From an uncultured Saprospiraceae bacterium (GTDB lineage: Bacteria > Bacteroidota > Bacteroidia > Chitinophagales > Saprospiraceae): DNA of 12,700 nucleotides. The stretch is taken from contig CAKUWM010000056.1 in the NCBI GenBank assembly GCA_934699305.1, positions 1 to 12,700 of the forward strand. Reading direction: 5' to 3'. Positions 1 through 6,874 of this stretch are shown in pieces (position 1 is the stretch's first letter; the number at the start of each line of letters is the position of its first letter). The notes under the pieces were generated by a model. That model was not told the DNA's origin, did not search any database, and worked only from the letters and a program-made list of their open reading frames with translations. A program made the translations under genes and the position numbers.

Positions 1-181
1 AGTTGTAGTATCTGCTGTATCATTTGGTATGACTTCATGCAAAAGCGAACCAGCTACTACTGAAACTGAAACTACTACTGTTGATACAGCTGCTGCTGCT
101 CCAGAAGCAACTATGGCTGCTCCAGCTGATACAGCTGCTGCTGCTCCTGCTGCTGACACTACAGCTCAGCCTGCTCAGTAA
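1..181 (+). CDS. Ala/Thr/Pro-rich lipoprotein, 3' end only
   Basis: This is the last 59 codons of a gene that starts before the window, read in the frame from base 2 to the TAA at 179-181. The visible part begins inside a hydrophobic signal sequence (VVVSAVSFG) followed by a lipobox, MTSC. The mature protein should therefore be lipid-anchored through this Cys. Everything after the Cys is a low-complexity tail of Ala, Thr, Pro, Asp, Glu and Gln with GCT-rich runs, and no folded domain is evident. It is probably a small envelope lipoprotein with a flexible tail. A strong hairpin terminator follows 22 bases after the stop. No family is recognised. The lipobox is seen directly; the location is inferred from it. 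Confidence 0.75.
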   Translation, partial: VVVSAVSFGMTSCKSEPATTETETTTVDTAAAAPEATMAAPADTAAAAPAADTTAQPAQ

Positions 182-203
182 TTTTCAGTTTAAAATTATT
201 AAG

Positions 204-232
204 AAAGGGTTATCTTTGGATGACCTTTTTTT
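204..232 (+). terminator. Rho-independent terminator after the Ala-rich lipoprotein gene
   Basis: The arm AAAGGGTTATC (204-214) pairs with GATGACCTTTT (219-229) as an 11-base-pair stem with two G-U pairs, around the tetraloop TTTG. A T run extends to 232. It sits just after the stop codon at 181 and just before the tRNA, so it should end the lipoprotein transcript. The A/T ends of the stem could also work on the other strand. Confidence 0.7.
211..218 (+). promoter_or_regulatory. Candidate -7 promoter element for tRNA-Val
   Basis: TATCTTTG matches the Bacteroidota -7 consensus TAnnTTTG exactly and ends 19 bases before the tRNA. It lies in the loop and inner stem of the terminator hairpin. No clear TTTG -33 partner is seen, so the call rests on the -7 match and position. 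Confidence 0.4.
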
Positions 233-237
233 ATTTA

Positions 238-315
238 CGGAGCTTAGCTCAGTTGGTTTAGAGCGCTTCCTTGACAGGGAAGAGGTCACTGGTTCGAATC
301 CAGTAGTTCCGACCA
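238..315 (+). tRNA. tRNA-Val, anticodon GAC
   Basis: A full cloverleaf can be drawn. The acceptor stem is CGGAGCT (238-244) with AGTTCCG (305-311), including one G-U pair. The D stem is GCTC (247-250) with GAGC (261-264). The anticodon stem is CTTCC (266-270) with GGAAG (278-282) around the loop TTGACAG. The variable loop is 283-287. The T stem is ACTGG (288-292) with CCAGT (300-304) around TTCGAAT. The anticodon at 273-275 is GAC, which reads the valine codons GUC and GUU. The discriminator is A312 and CCA is encoded at 313-315. The gene stands alone, with a T run directly after it. Confidence 0.96.
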
Positions 316-377
316 TTTTTTTGACACCTTGCTATTAAAAAAAATAATTAGAGCGGATGTGTTAAGTGTTTAAAATA

Positions 378-428
378 AATATGTATAAAATACTAATATT
401 TAAATAATTTGTAGTCGTTATACATATT
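378..428. repeat. Perfect 11-base inverted repeat in an AT-rich gap
   Basis: AATATGTATAA (378-388) is the exact reverse complement of TTATACATATT (418-428), separated by 29 bases. It lies 19 bases beyond the stop of the minus-strand lipoprotein gene. A 3'-end structure for that transcript is possible, but the stem is AT-rich and has no clear T tract. The rest of 316-446 shows nothing else. Confidence 0.4.
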
Positions 429-446
429 GGATTTCAACTTTAGGCA

Positions 447-1304
447 TTACTTCTGTTTTACTGAATATCTTCCATCCGGAAATTGTAATTGTAGCCTTAT
501 TTGCTTAAAAAGGTTTATACCTTGAGAATAGGCGTTTTCATTTTTTTCATATTTGCATCGATATATCGCTTGAGTCGTTAAATTATAAGCTCGTTCTGCC
601 TCAGCCCGATTGAAAAATAATGTTTTAAAAGTACTTTCCCAGTCATTAAATCGATTCATGATGATTCCATAATTGCTAAATTCGAAGCAGGTATTGATGT
701 TATTTAGATTCAGTGTCTTAGTTTCCATTTTATTGGCAACATTAAGATAGGCAATCCAAAAATCAATATGGTTGATCATACGAACTGCCAAGAGTGAATC
801 ATTTTCACTTTTCTCCGCCGGCATTCGCCATAGATTATTTTCTTTACTATATGGATCTAATTGCGCTTCATCAAAGTCAAATTGTCTTACTTTACAGCTA
901 AAATTATAGTCATACATGGCTGACATATCAGGAATATTAATTCTGTGTAAAATTTTACCAATCCCTTTCCCATCATACTTAGCCGCTAAGTGATATGTGT
1001 CGCCTCTAAAGCTTCGTAACAGCACAGAATCCTTTCCATCCTTGAAAGGTGAATACGTTCCGTAATCGTATTGACCTTTTATATTGGTAGTGAATGTGCT
1101 GTCCGAATTGAACTGAATCCATCTACCGGTGTTGAATTTAATCATCGCCGGCAGAGCAGCATCCTTTTTAAATGGACCTTCAACTGAAGTGATTACCCAA
1201 AGGCCTTGAAAGTTATTTTCGGGGACTTCCACACTAAAGTCAGAATCGTTGCAACCTATTAGCAGTATGCAACTAAATAATAATATATCAATCAATCTTG
1301 ACAT
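447..1304 (-). CDS. Unrecognised lipoprotein, possible lipocalin-like N-terminal domain
   Basis: This is a 285-residue protein with a short signal sequence and the lipobox LIGC, with Cys18 as the lipidation site. The next residue is Asn, so outer-membrane sorting is plausible. Residues about 32-130 are rich in beta strands. They contain a GLWVITS segment and the stretch WIQFNSDSTF, reminiscent of small lipocalin-like domains of Bacteroidota, where a Gly-x-Trp lies in the first strand. That likeness is an impression, not a family assignment. Residues about 150-285 look mostly helical and show no known motif. The start ATG at 1304 lies 10 bases (an AT repeat) after the stop of the M28 peptidase gene on the same strand. 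The two are therefore probably co-transcribed, with this gene second. Confidence 0.8.
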   Translation of the reverse strand: MSRLIDILLFSCILLIGCNDSDFSVEVPENNFQGLWVITSVEGPFKKDAALPAMIKFNTGRWIQFNSDSTFTTNIKGQYDYGTYSPFKDGKDSVLLRSFRGDTYHLAAKYDGKGIGKILHRINIPDMSAMYDYNFSCKVRQFDFDEAQLDPYSKENNLWRMPAEKSENDSLLAVRMINHIDFWIAYLNVANKMETKTLNLNNINTCFEFSNYGIIMNRFNDWESTFKTLFFNRAEAERAYNLTTQAIYRCKYEKNENAYSQGINLFKQIRLQLQFPDGRYSVKQK

Positions 1305-1314
1305 ATATATATAT

Positions 1315-2547
1315 TTAGAATTGAACGTCAGAAGTCATAATATTGCCGTCTCTTTTGTATTTTATAATCACTTTTGATCCGGGCTCAATGCCGTTAAGTG
1401 CATGCATATAAGATTGAATATCAGTTACCTGAAATTTGCCCAATTCCATAATGATATCACCTGATTTTAGCCCGGCATGTGCGGCTGGTTTGTCTTCTTT
1501 GACACCATCTATCCTAAGCCCGCCTTCGTTGTACATATAATCCGGCATAATACCCAAGGTGACTTTCATACTTACTCTTTCCTGCTTTTCTTCCTTGGTC
1601 TTGGTAAATGGAATTTCATTCACTTTTTCTAAGGAACGTATTAGGGTGAAAATATTTTCATAAATTTTCATCATCCCATTGAAATTAATTTTTTCTGTAT
1701 CATCTGTAACTTTATGATAATCAGAATGTTGTCCTGTAAAATAGAATAATACAGGTAGATCTTTAAAGTAAAATGAAGTGTGATCTGATGGACCGGAACC
1801 TGATTCATCAAAGGTAAGTTTAAGCTGAGATACATTTGTTTTATCTAATTGTTCTTTCCAAATTGGTGAAGTTCCAACCCCTCCAATTAACAATGTATTA
1901 TCGTCTTTTAATCTACCTACCATATCGAGATTAATCATCACTGCAACTTTCTTTAGATCAATTGTGGGATGTTTGACATAATAATTTGACCCCCAAAGAC
2001 CAAATTCCTCTCCCGAAAATGCCAGAAATAAATAGTTGTATTTTGATTTTACTTTTGAAAGTGATTGCGCTAATTGCAACATTAAACTTACACCTGAGGA
2101 ATTGTCATCAGCTCCGTTATGGATACCTCCTTCAGCGGAAAGGCTGAAACTACTGGTACCTTCGCCTAAGTGGTCATAATGAGCACCTACAATAATGGTA
2201 GATTGTCCTCCATTGTCGATATATCCGGCTACATTGATGATTTTAACAGAGTCTCCTGAATGGATACTCAAATTAGCCGTATTGTGTGGATCGGCTGATG
2301 GAGCATAATAGAAAGTCTGTAAGTATGAATTGGGGTCACCTTTTGTTTTTAAACCTATTTCCAAAAATCGACTGGCAATAAACTCCGCCGCAATGTCTTG
2401 GTATATACTGCCGGTCAACCTTCCCTTCATCGCATCTGATGCGAGAAAAGAAATATCCGCTTTTAACTGTGCTTTGTCTGCCGGGCGTTGCGCCAGAATT
2501 TGAAGTGAGTTAATTAGAATCAGTATAAATAATAATTGCTTTTTCAT
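1315..2547 (-). CDS. Secreted M28-family zinc aminopeptidase with C-terminal PDZ domain
   Basis: This enzyme should remove N-terminal residues from peptides outside the cytoplasm using two zinc ions. An upstream ATG at 2556 adds three residues (MIL). The start at 2547 is preferred because it gives a standard MKKQ signal peptide ending near LAQ. Numbered from the longer form, the M28 landmarks are in order: AHYDHLG with His126, NGADDNSSG with Asp150/151, SGEE with general base Glu183 and ligand Glu184, INLDMVG with Asp211, SDHTSF at 258-262, and DYHKVTDD with His281. Residues about 330-413 form a PDZ domain (HAGLKSGDIIMELG), a common partner of M28 domains in Bacteroidota. No catalytic residue is missing. 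It is probably the first gene of a two-gene unit with the lipoprotein downstream. Substrate specificity cannot be read from the sequence. Confidence 0.93.
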   Translation of the reverse strand: MKKQLLFILILINSLQILAQRPADKAQLKADISFLASDAMKGRLTGSIYQDIAAEFIASRFLEIGLKTKGDPNSYLQTFYYAPSADPHNTANLSIHSGDSVKIINVAGYIDNGGQSTIIVGAHYDHLGEGTSSFSLSAEGGIHNGADDNSSGVSLMLQLAQSLSKVKSKYNYLFLAFSGEEFGLWGSNYYVKHPTIDLKKVAVMINLDMVGRLKDDNTLLIGGVGTSPIWKEQLDKTNVSQLKLTFDESGSGPSDHTSFYFKDLPVLFYFTGQHSDYHKVTDDTEKINFNGMMKIYENIFTLIRSLEKVNEIPFTKTKEEKQERVSMKVTLGIMPDYMYNEGGLRIDGVKEDKPAAHAGLKSGDIIMELGKFQVTDIQSYMHALNGIEPGSKVIIKYKRDGNIMTSDVQF

Positions 2548-2567
2548 TAAAATCATTTTTTAATTAC

Positions 2568-2575
2568 GATATTTG
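2568..2575 (+). promoter_or_regulatory. Candidate -7 element for the beta-propeller gene
   Basis: GATATTTG differs from TAnnTTTG only at the first base and is followed by CACC, a context often seen after Bacteroidota -7 elements. It lies 52 bases before the ATG at 2628. No well-spaced -33 TTTG is visible. Confidence 0.33.
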
Positions 2576-2591
2576 CACCGAAAAATTTGTG

Positions 2592-2599
2592 CGAAGGTA
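2592..2599 (-). promoter_or_regulatory. Candidate -7 element for the M28 peptidase gene
   Basis: Read on the minus strand, this is TACCTTCG followed by CAC, one mismatch from TAnnTTTG. It lies about 45 bases upstream of the preferred peptidase start at 2547 and faces the plus-strand candidate at 2568-2575. No -33 element is clear. Confidence 0.35.
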
Positions 2600-2627
2600 C
2601 AAAATACAATTAAATTAAAAATTTAGT

Positions 2628-3710
2628 ATGACTTTTAGAAATTTATTCCTTGTGACGTTATGTATGATGAGCTTTAGTGTTTTTGCCCAAAAGACAGCCA
2701 AACAAGTTGTTCATTATAAACAAGAAAAGCATTTAAAGAAGATAAAGCAATTGACATTTGGTGGGGATAATGCAGAGGCTTATTGGTCATTTGACAATAA
2801 ATCTTTGGTTTTCCAGTCAAACAATCCTGCATGGGGGCTTTCATGCGATCAGATATTTGTTATGCCTGCAAAGGAGCAAAAGCCAAATAAAAATGGTGTT
2901 CGTACGACGCCGACAATGGTGAGTACGGGGAAAGGGCGTACAACATGTTCCTATTTTATGCCGGATAACAAGTCAATTATTTATGCAAGTACACATGAAT
3001 CCATGGACAATTGCCCACCTGAGGCGCCTTATACCGGAAAATATGTGTGGATGTTGTATCCTGAATTTGATGTATATCAGGCAGATTTGAAAGGGAAAAT
3101 ACTTAAGAAATTGACCAATACTCCATATTACGATGCAGAGGCGACAGTTTCTCCTAAGGGCGATAAAATCGTATTTACCAGCCTACGTACCGGTGATCTT
3201 GAATTGTTTACAATGAATTTAGATGGTTCAGACGTCAAACAAATTACTTTTGATCTTGGTTACGATGGAGGTGCATTTTTCTCACCGGATGGAACAAAGA
3301 TAATTTTCAGGGCAAGCAGACCTAAGACGGAGGCAGAACAAGCTGAGTATAAGGAGCTTTTGTCAAAGAATATGGTCCAACCGACTAATATGGAATTATT
3401 TATTTGCAATGTGGATGGTTCTGATTTAAGGCAGATTACTCATCTTGGTAATGCCAATTGGGCGCCTTATATGCATCCCGATGGAAAAAAGGTGTTATTT
3501 TCCTCTAATCACCATAGTAAACGAGGCTTTCCTTTCAATATATTTATGATAAATATTGATGGAACCGGCTTGGAACAGATCACTTTTGATAATACTTTCG
3601 ATTCATTTCCAATGTTTTCACCGGATGGAAAGAAAATTGTATTCAGTTCCAATCGTAACAATGGTGGGAAGAGAGACACCAATGTGTTTGTAGCTAAGTG
3701 GAAAGATTAA
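2628..3710 (+). CDS. Periplasmic TolB-like PD40 beta-propeller protein
   Basis: This is a 360-residue exported protein with a signal peptide ending near VFAQ at residue 21. About six PD40 repeats follow, which would close into a six-bladed propeller like that of TolB. The clearest units carry SPKGDKIVFTS, SPDGTKIIFRAS, HPDGKKVLFSS and SPDGKKIVFSSNR, each preceded by a D/E-x-x-x-x-F/M-N-x-D-G-x-x-x-x-x-I-T strand pair. The separate N-terminal domain of genuine TolB is absent, so this is a propeller-only relative rather than the Tol-Pal component. Such proteins usually act in binding or scaffolding, and no catalytic residues are apparent. It is transcribed away from the M28 peptidase, so a link to peptide handling is possible but inferred. 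It ends 9 bases from the stop of a convergent gene. Confidence 0.9.
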   Translation: MTFRNLFLVTLCMMSFSVFAQKTAKQVVHYKQEKHLKKIKQLTFGGDNAEAYWSFDNKSLVFQSNNPAWGLSCDQIFVMPAKEQKPNKNGVRTTPTMVSTGKGRTTCSYFMPDNKSIIYASTHESMDNCPPEAPYTGKYVWMLYPEFDVYQADLKGKILKKLTNTPYYDAEATVSPKGDKIVFTSLRTGDLELFTMNLDGSDVKQITFDLGYDGGAFFSPDGTKIIFRASRPKTEAEQAEYKELLSKNMVQPTNMELFICNVDGSDLRQITHLGNANWAPYMHPDGKKVLFSSNHHSKRGFPFNIFMINIDGTGLEQITFDNTFDSFPMFSPDGKKIVFSSNRNNGGKRDTNVFVAKWKD

Positions 3711-3719
3711 GGTTGTGAT

Positions 3720-4211
3720 TTACCTGGTGCCAAGTTCTACGACCTCGGCGTCAAATATCCTACCTTCAGCGATAGAAAAACGCAAGAGAGTTTTAATCTT
3801 GTGAAAACCATGTATGCCGGCGGCACCGGGATTCATAGTAAGCATTTCATACTTTTTATCATATATTACACGTAAAATGTGTGAATGCCCACAGATAAAC
3901 AAGCTGGGACGATGGAACTCAATGAGTCTCCTCGCCCGGCTTTCATATTTTCCGGGATAGCCTCCGATGTGTATCATCATCACTTTAAGACCTTCTACTT
4001 CAAATATATTAACTTCCGGTAGCTCTGCACGTAATAAATGGCCGTCGATATTGCCCCAGACGGCTCTAACAGGTTTGATTGCTTTCAAATAATCCAACAC
4101 TTCAATACTTCCGAAGTCTCCGGCATGCCATATTTCGTCACAGGACTCGAAATAACTTGTCCATGTAGCATCTATATAGCTGTGTGTATCGGATAATAAA
4201 GCAATTCTCAT
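3720..4211 (-). CDS. YfcE/MJ0936-family metallophosphoesterase
   Basis: This 163-residue cytoplasmic enzyme has all the dinuclear-metal motifs of the calcineurin-like superfamily in order: SDTH (Asp8, His10), HAGDFG (Asp32), GNID (Asn54), IHIGGYPG (His81), and GHSH (His109, His111). NPGAAG at about 127-132 follows, as in YfcE and MJ0936. Length and motif spacing fit that small single-domain family, whose members hydrolyse phosphodiesters. The natural substrate is usually unknown. The start codon overlaps the stop of the upstream dehydrogenase gene as ATGA at 4208-4211, so it is probably translated by coupling in the same operon. No functional link between the two enzymes is evident. Confidence 0.93.
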   Translation of the reverse strand: MRIALLSDTHSYIDATWTSYFESCDEIWHAGDFGSIEVLDYLKAIKPVRAVWGNIDGHLLRAELPEVNIFEVEGLKVMMIHIGGYPGKYESRARRLIEFHRPSLFICGHSHILRVIYDKKYEMLTMNPGAAGIHGFHKIKTLLRFSIAEGRIFDAEVVELGTR

Positions 4212-5176
4212 AGATGTTCCAACACTATCTTGCCAAAGTGGCTTCCTTTTTTCATGTATTCAAATGCTTGATTTATCTCTGAAAGAGGAAAGACCTTATC
4301 TATAATAGGAACGATTTTATGGAGACTAATAAAGTCTAACATGGCAGAAAATTCTTCCATTGTACCCATTGTAGAGCCCTTTATTGTCAATTGTTTCCAG
4401 AAAATGATTTGTGGACTCAGGTTGTCGATATTTCCCAGTGTTCCGCCATAAAATACAATAGATGCACCCGGATTGCACAGTTTGACTAAATGGTGAAAAT
4501 TTGGTCCACCGGCAGAATCAATGACGACATCAAATCCACCTGCCATTTTTTTTAATTGATCAAATGCGTCAGTGTCTTTGTAATTTACCCCTCCTACTGC
4601 ACCTAATTCTATTGATTTTCTGATTTTTTCTTGAGTTCCACTGGTAACATATACTTCCATACAATGTGCAATTGCAAATTGAAGAACGAAGCTCGCCACA
4701 CCTCCACCAACACCTGAAATAAGGATTTTTTGACCTTTTTGTGCCTTGCTCTGTGTCATTAAAGCTCGCCATGCTGTTAGCCCCGACAGAGGGAATGCAG
4801 CAGCTTCAGCAAATGTTAAATGGGAAGGAATGGCAAATAAATTAGCCTGAGGAATTGCGATTCTTTGAGCAAAGCAACCGTGGTGAGGCATTCCCAATAC
4901 TTCAAACTCATTAGACTGGTGTGTAGGATCATTACCCCATCGAAAGGCAGGATATATGACAACTTTCTCTCCAATATGTTCACCTGCTCCGTCAGATCCT
5001 AAGATGCAGGGTAATTTTATCTTGGCGTATTTACCTTCCTGAATCCAAAGGTCACGGCGATTGAGTGCGCTGGCTTTGATATCCACAATGACTTCATCAA
5101 CCATAGGTGAAATTTCAATTGTCTCATATTCAACATCTTTTTGAATACCTTTTAATATTCCTCCTTTTATTAACAT
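4208..5176 (-). CDS. Zinc-free MDR-family alcohol dehydrogenase/quinone oxidoreductase-like protein
   Basis: This 322-residue cytoplasmic protein belongs to the medium-chain dehydrogenase/reductase superfamily. An N-terminal GroES-like domain (about 1-125) contains ALNRRDLW (37-44) and LGSDGAGE (59-66). The NAD(P)-binding Rossmann fold begins at ILISGVGGGV (151-160). The Cys/His ligands of catalytic zinc and the four-Cys structural zinc lobe are absent. The ALNRRD pattern is instead typical of zinc-independent quinone oxidoreductase-like members. It likely reduces a small carbonyl or quinone compound with NAD(P)H, but the substrate cannot be deduced. It is the first gene of a coupled pair with the phosphodiesterase (ATGA overlap). 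A perfect -7 candidate lies about 40 bases upstream. Confidence 0.92.
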   Translation of the reverse strand: MLIKGGILKGIQKDVEYETIEISPMVDEVIVDIKASALNRRDLWIQEGKYAKIKLPCILGSDGAGEHIGEKVVIYPAFRWGNDPTHQSNEFEVLGMPHHGCFAQRIAIPQANLFAIPSHLTFAEAAAFPLSGLTAWRALMTQSKAQKGQKILISGVGGGVASFVLQFAIAHCMEVYVTSGTQEKIRKSIELGAVGGVNYKDTDAFDQLKKMAGGFDVVIDSAGGPNFHHLVKLCNPGASIVFYGGTLGNIDNLSPQIIFWKQLTIKGSTMGTMEEFSAMLDFISLHKIVPIIDKVFPLSEINQAFEYMKKGSHFGKIVLEHL

Positions 5177-5215
5177 AGTTGATTTAATTTAATAAGAAAG
5201 TATGCACTTTGGATT

Positions 5216-5223
5216 CAAATATA
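5216..5223 (-). promoter_or_regulatory. Candidate -7 promoter element for the dehydrogenase-phosphodiesterase operon
   Basis: On the minus strand this is TATATTTG, an exact TAnnTTTG match, which would give a leader of about 35 bases to the ATG at 5176. It lies in a 15-base word (5215-5229) that recurs exactly upstream of the TMEM175-like gene. No -33 TTTG is clear. Confidence 0.5.
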
Positions 5224-5298
5224 GTAGAATTTTTCAGTTTAGGAGTATAATGAAAGATAGCACATTTATAAATATGTGTATGTCATCTCGTCAGTCAT

Positions 5299-6006
5299 TT
5301 AGCCGATAATAAATACTGCCGGAATATTATTTGATAAGCCAATATCTTTAGCTTCATGCCACTGCCGGATTGTGAGGGTTTTGGAATAAGCATGTTTGCC
5401 TGTTAACCCGCTTTGAATAGAAAGTTTAGTCGTGTTATGAAGTGTCTGAATAAGGATTTCGAAAAACTTACCATTACGATAGGGCGTTTCTATAAATATT
5501 TGGGATTGGTTGAATCTGGTGGCATTGGCTTCCAGTGTTTTGAGTTTTTTAACCAAATCATCTTTTTTATTAGGCAAATATCCATGAAAGACGAAGCTTT
5601 GACCGGAAAACCCACTCGCCATTAATCCAAGTAAAATAGAGCTGGGACCAACCAGAGGCTCTACCATATATCCATTCTTGTGTGCCCAACTTACCACTTC
5701 AGCTCCGGGATCAGCAATTCCGGGACATCCCGACTCTGAGAGAATTCCTATAGGATGACCGTTATCCAACCATTGTTTTATTTCCTGATATTCTAAAGTC
5801 CCATGTTTAGGGATTTCCAAAATATTGATTTCACTTTGAGGCTTTGGGTGACCCAGCAACTTCAGATAATGTCGGGCTGTTTTACTCCTTTCAGCAATAA
5901 AATGTTGAATTTGATACAATACATGCAATGTCGCCGGAGGAAGTGTGTCAATGGCATCCTCATCAATGGGTACTGGTATTAAAAAGACTTTTGCTGTGGA
6001 AGTCAA
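5299..6006 (-). CDS. RsmI-like tetrapyrrole-methylase-fold SAM methyltransferase, TTG start
   Basis: This 235-residue protein has the SAM-dependent methylase fold of the RsmI/CobA family. VFLIPVPI (7-14) matches the first strand. SESGCPGIADPGAEVV (90-105) corresponds to the SDAGTP-x-x-SDPG motif of RsmI. VGPSSILLGLMASG (119-132) corresponds to its PGPSA motif. Family knowledge suggests 2'-O-methylation of C1402 in 16S rRNA. The protein is shorter than E. coli RsmI (about 286 residues) and belongs to a shorter variant I associate with Bacteroidota, so the exact target is inferred. The start is a TTG codon. No ATG lies between it and the in-frame upstream stop, and no internal ATG precedes the conserved first strand. 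It diverges from scpA across 52 bases, with a -7 candidate at 6023-6030. Confidence 0.88.
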   Translation of the reverse strand: MTSTAKVFLIPVPIDEDAIDTLPPATLHVLYQIQHFIAERSKTARHYLKLLGHPKPQSEINILEIPKHGTLEYQEIKQWLDNGHPIGILSESGCPGIADPGAEVVSWAHKNGYMVEPLVGPSSILLGLMASGFSGQSFVFHGYLPNKKDDLVKKLKTLEANATRFNQSQIFIETPYRNGKFFEILIQTLHNTTKLSIQSGLTGKHAYSKTLTIRQWHEAKDIGLSNNIPAVFIIG

Positions 6007-6022
6007 GATATCAAATTTAACT

Positions 6023-6030
6023 CAAAAGTA
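6023..6030 (-). promoter_or_regulatory. Candidate -7 element for the RsmI-like gene
   Basis: The minus-strand word TACTTTTG matches TAnnTTTG exactly and ends 16 bases before the TTG start at 6006, giving a very short leader. No -33 TTTG is seen at normal spacing. Confidence 0.42.
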
Positions 6031-6043
6031 AGGGTAAATAAAT

Positions 6044-6051
6044 TATCTTCG
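6044..6051 (+). promoter_or_regulatory. Candidate -7 element for scpA, almost abutting the start codon
   Basis: TATCTTCG differs from TAnnTTTG at one base and is followed by CA. Only seven bases separate it from the ATG at 6059, so a transcript would start within a few bases of the start codon. Confidence 0.42.
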
Positions 6052-6058
6052 CATTCTA

Positions 6059-6844
6059 ATGTCAGAATTTCTATCAAAAGAGACCTATAATATTCATTTG
6101 CCTGTTTTTGATGGCCCTTTTGACCTATTGTTGTTTTTCATTGAAAGGGACGAACTGGACATTCAGAATATTCCAATTTCCCAAATTACGGGTGATTTTC
6201 TGGAGTATATACGGACCATGGAGGCTGTCAATATTGAATTAGCGAGTGAATTTATTGTTACGGCTGCAACCTTGATGCGCATTAAGGCAAGGATGCTGTT
6301 GCCTTTACATAAGAATGAAGAAACCAATGAGGTAGAAGATCCCCGGGCAGAACTTGTCAATAGAATTCTTGTTTTTAAGAGCTTTAAAGAAGTAGCAGAT
6401 GAGTTGTCACGACTTGAAAGTGAACGAGCTCAACTGCACATTCGCGGAAATATAGAAGAAAATTTGAAACAGATTCAAAAGGCTTCTGTGTCCTATAACG
6501 AACTTGAATCGGCTAATCTTTATAATTTGATGAAGACTTTCAACCGATTGATGGCGAAATTGGAAGGGGACAAGCATAATAAGATTCATCAATTGGTAAA
6601 TTACCCTTATACCATTGAGGAAAGCAAAGAAGATATCCTGAATAATGTTAGGCAAAGAGGTCGATGCTCTTTTGAACACTTATTTGAAAAATGTGAAAGC
6701 CGTATTCATGCTATTGTACAGTTTTTATCGATTTTGGAACTTATTAATCAACAGTTGATTGAAATAGTTAATACTTCAGAAGTTAATTCATTTTGGATTG
6801 CTGAAAAATCAACCGAAAATGACGACAATGTTCCCTATAATTGA
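6059..6844 (+). CDS. scpA: Segregation and condensation protein A (ScpA kleisin)
   Basis: ScpA is the kleisin subunit that bridges the two SMC heads and binds ScpB in the bacterial condensin complex on the nucleoid. The diagnostic N-terminal segment is present: FDGPFDLLLFFIERDELDI (17-35), followed by IPISQITGDFLEYI and a helical stretch ending in LMRIKARMLLP. These form the helices that contact the SMC neck. The middle (about 90-170) is helical and charged. The C-terminal part, ending at about 245, fits the winged-helix region that binds the SMC cap. At 261 residues the length is normal. No scpB or smc lies in the window. murB follows after 30 bases on the same strand, so co-transcription is plausible. 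The mRNA may be almost leaderless. Confidence 0.95.
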   Translation: MSEFLSKETYNIHLPVFDGPFDLLLFFIERDELDIQNIPISQITGDFLEYIRTMEAVNIELASEFIVTAATLMRIKARMLLPLHKNEETNEVEDPRAELVNRILVFKSFKEVADELSRLESERAQLHIRGNIEENLKQIQKASVSYNELESANLYNLMKTFNRLMAKLEGDKHNKIHQLVNYPYTIEESKEDILNNVRQRGRCSFEHLFEKCESRIHAIVQFLSILELINQQLIEIVNTSEVNSFWIAEKSTENDDNVPYN

Positions 6845-6874
6845 CCATTATTTATTTTCCTATAACCTATAATC

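Noticed and set aside
81..338. Plus-strand open frame of 85 codons across the lipoprotein end and tRNA
   Set aside because: It runs out of frame through the Ala-rich lipoprotein end, then through the terminator and the whole tRNA. Its Leu/Gln richness is simply the GCT/ACT repeats read in another frame.
2628..3710. Assignment of the propeller protein as genuine TolB
   Set aside because: The N-terminal TolB domain is missing and no tol or pal genes are adjacent, so only a TolB-like propeller is claimed.
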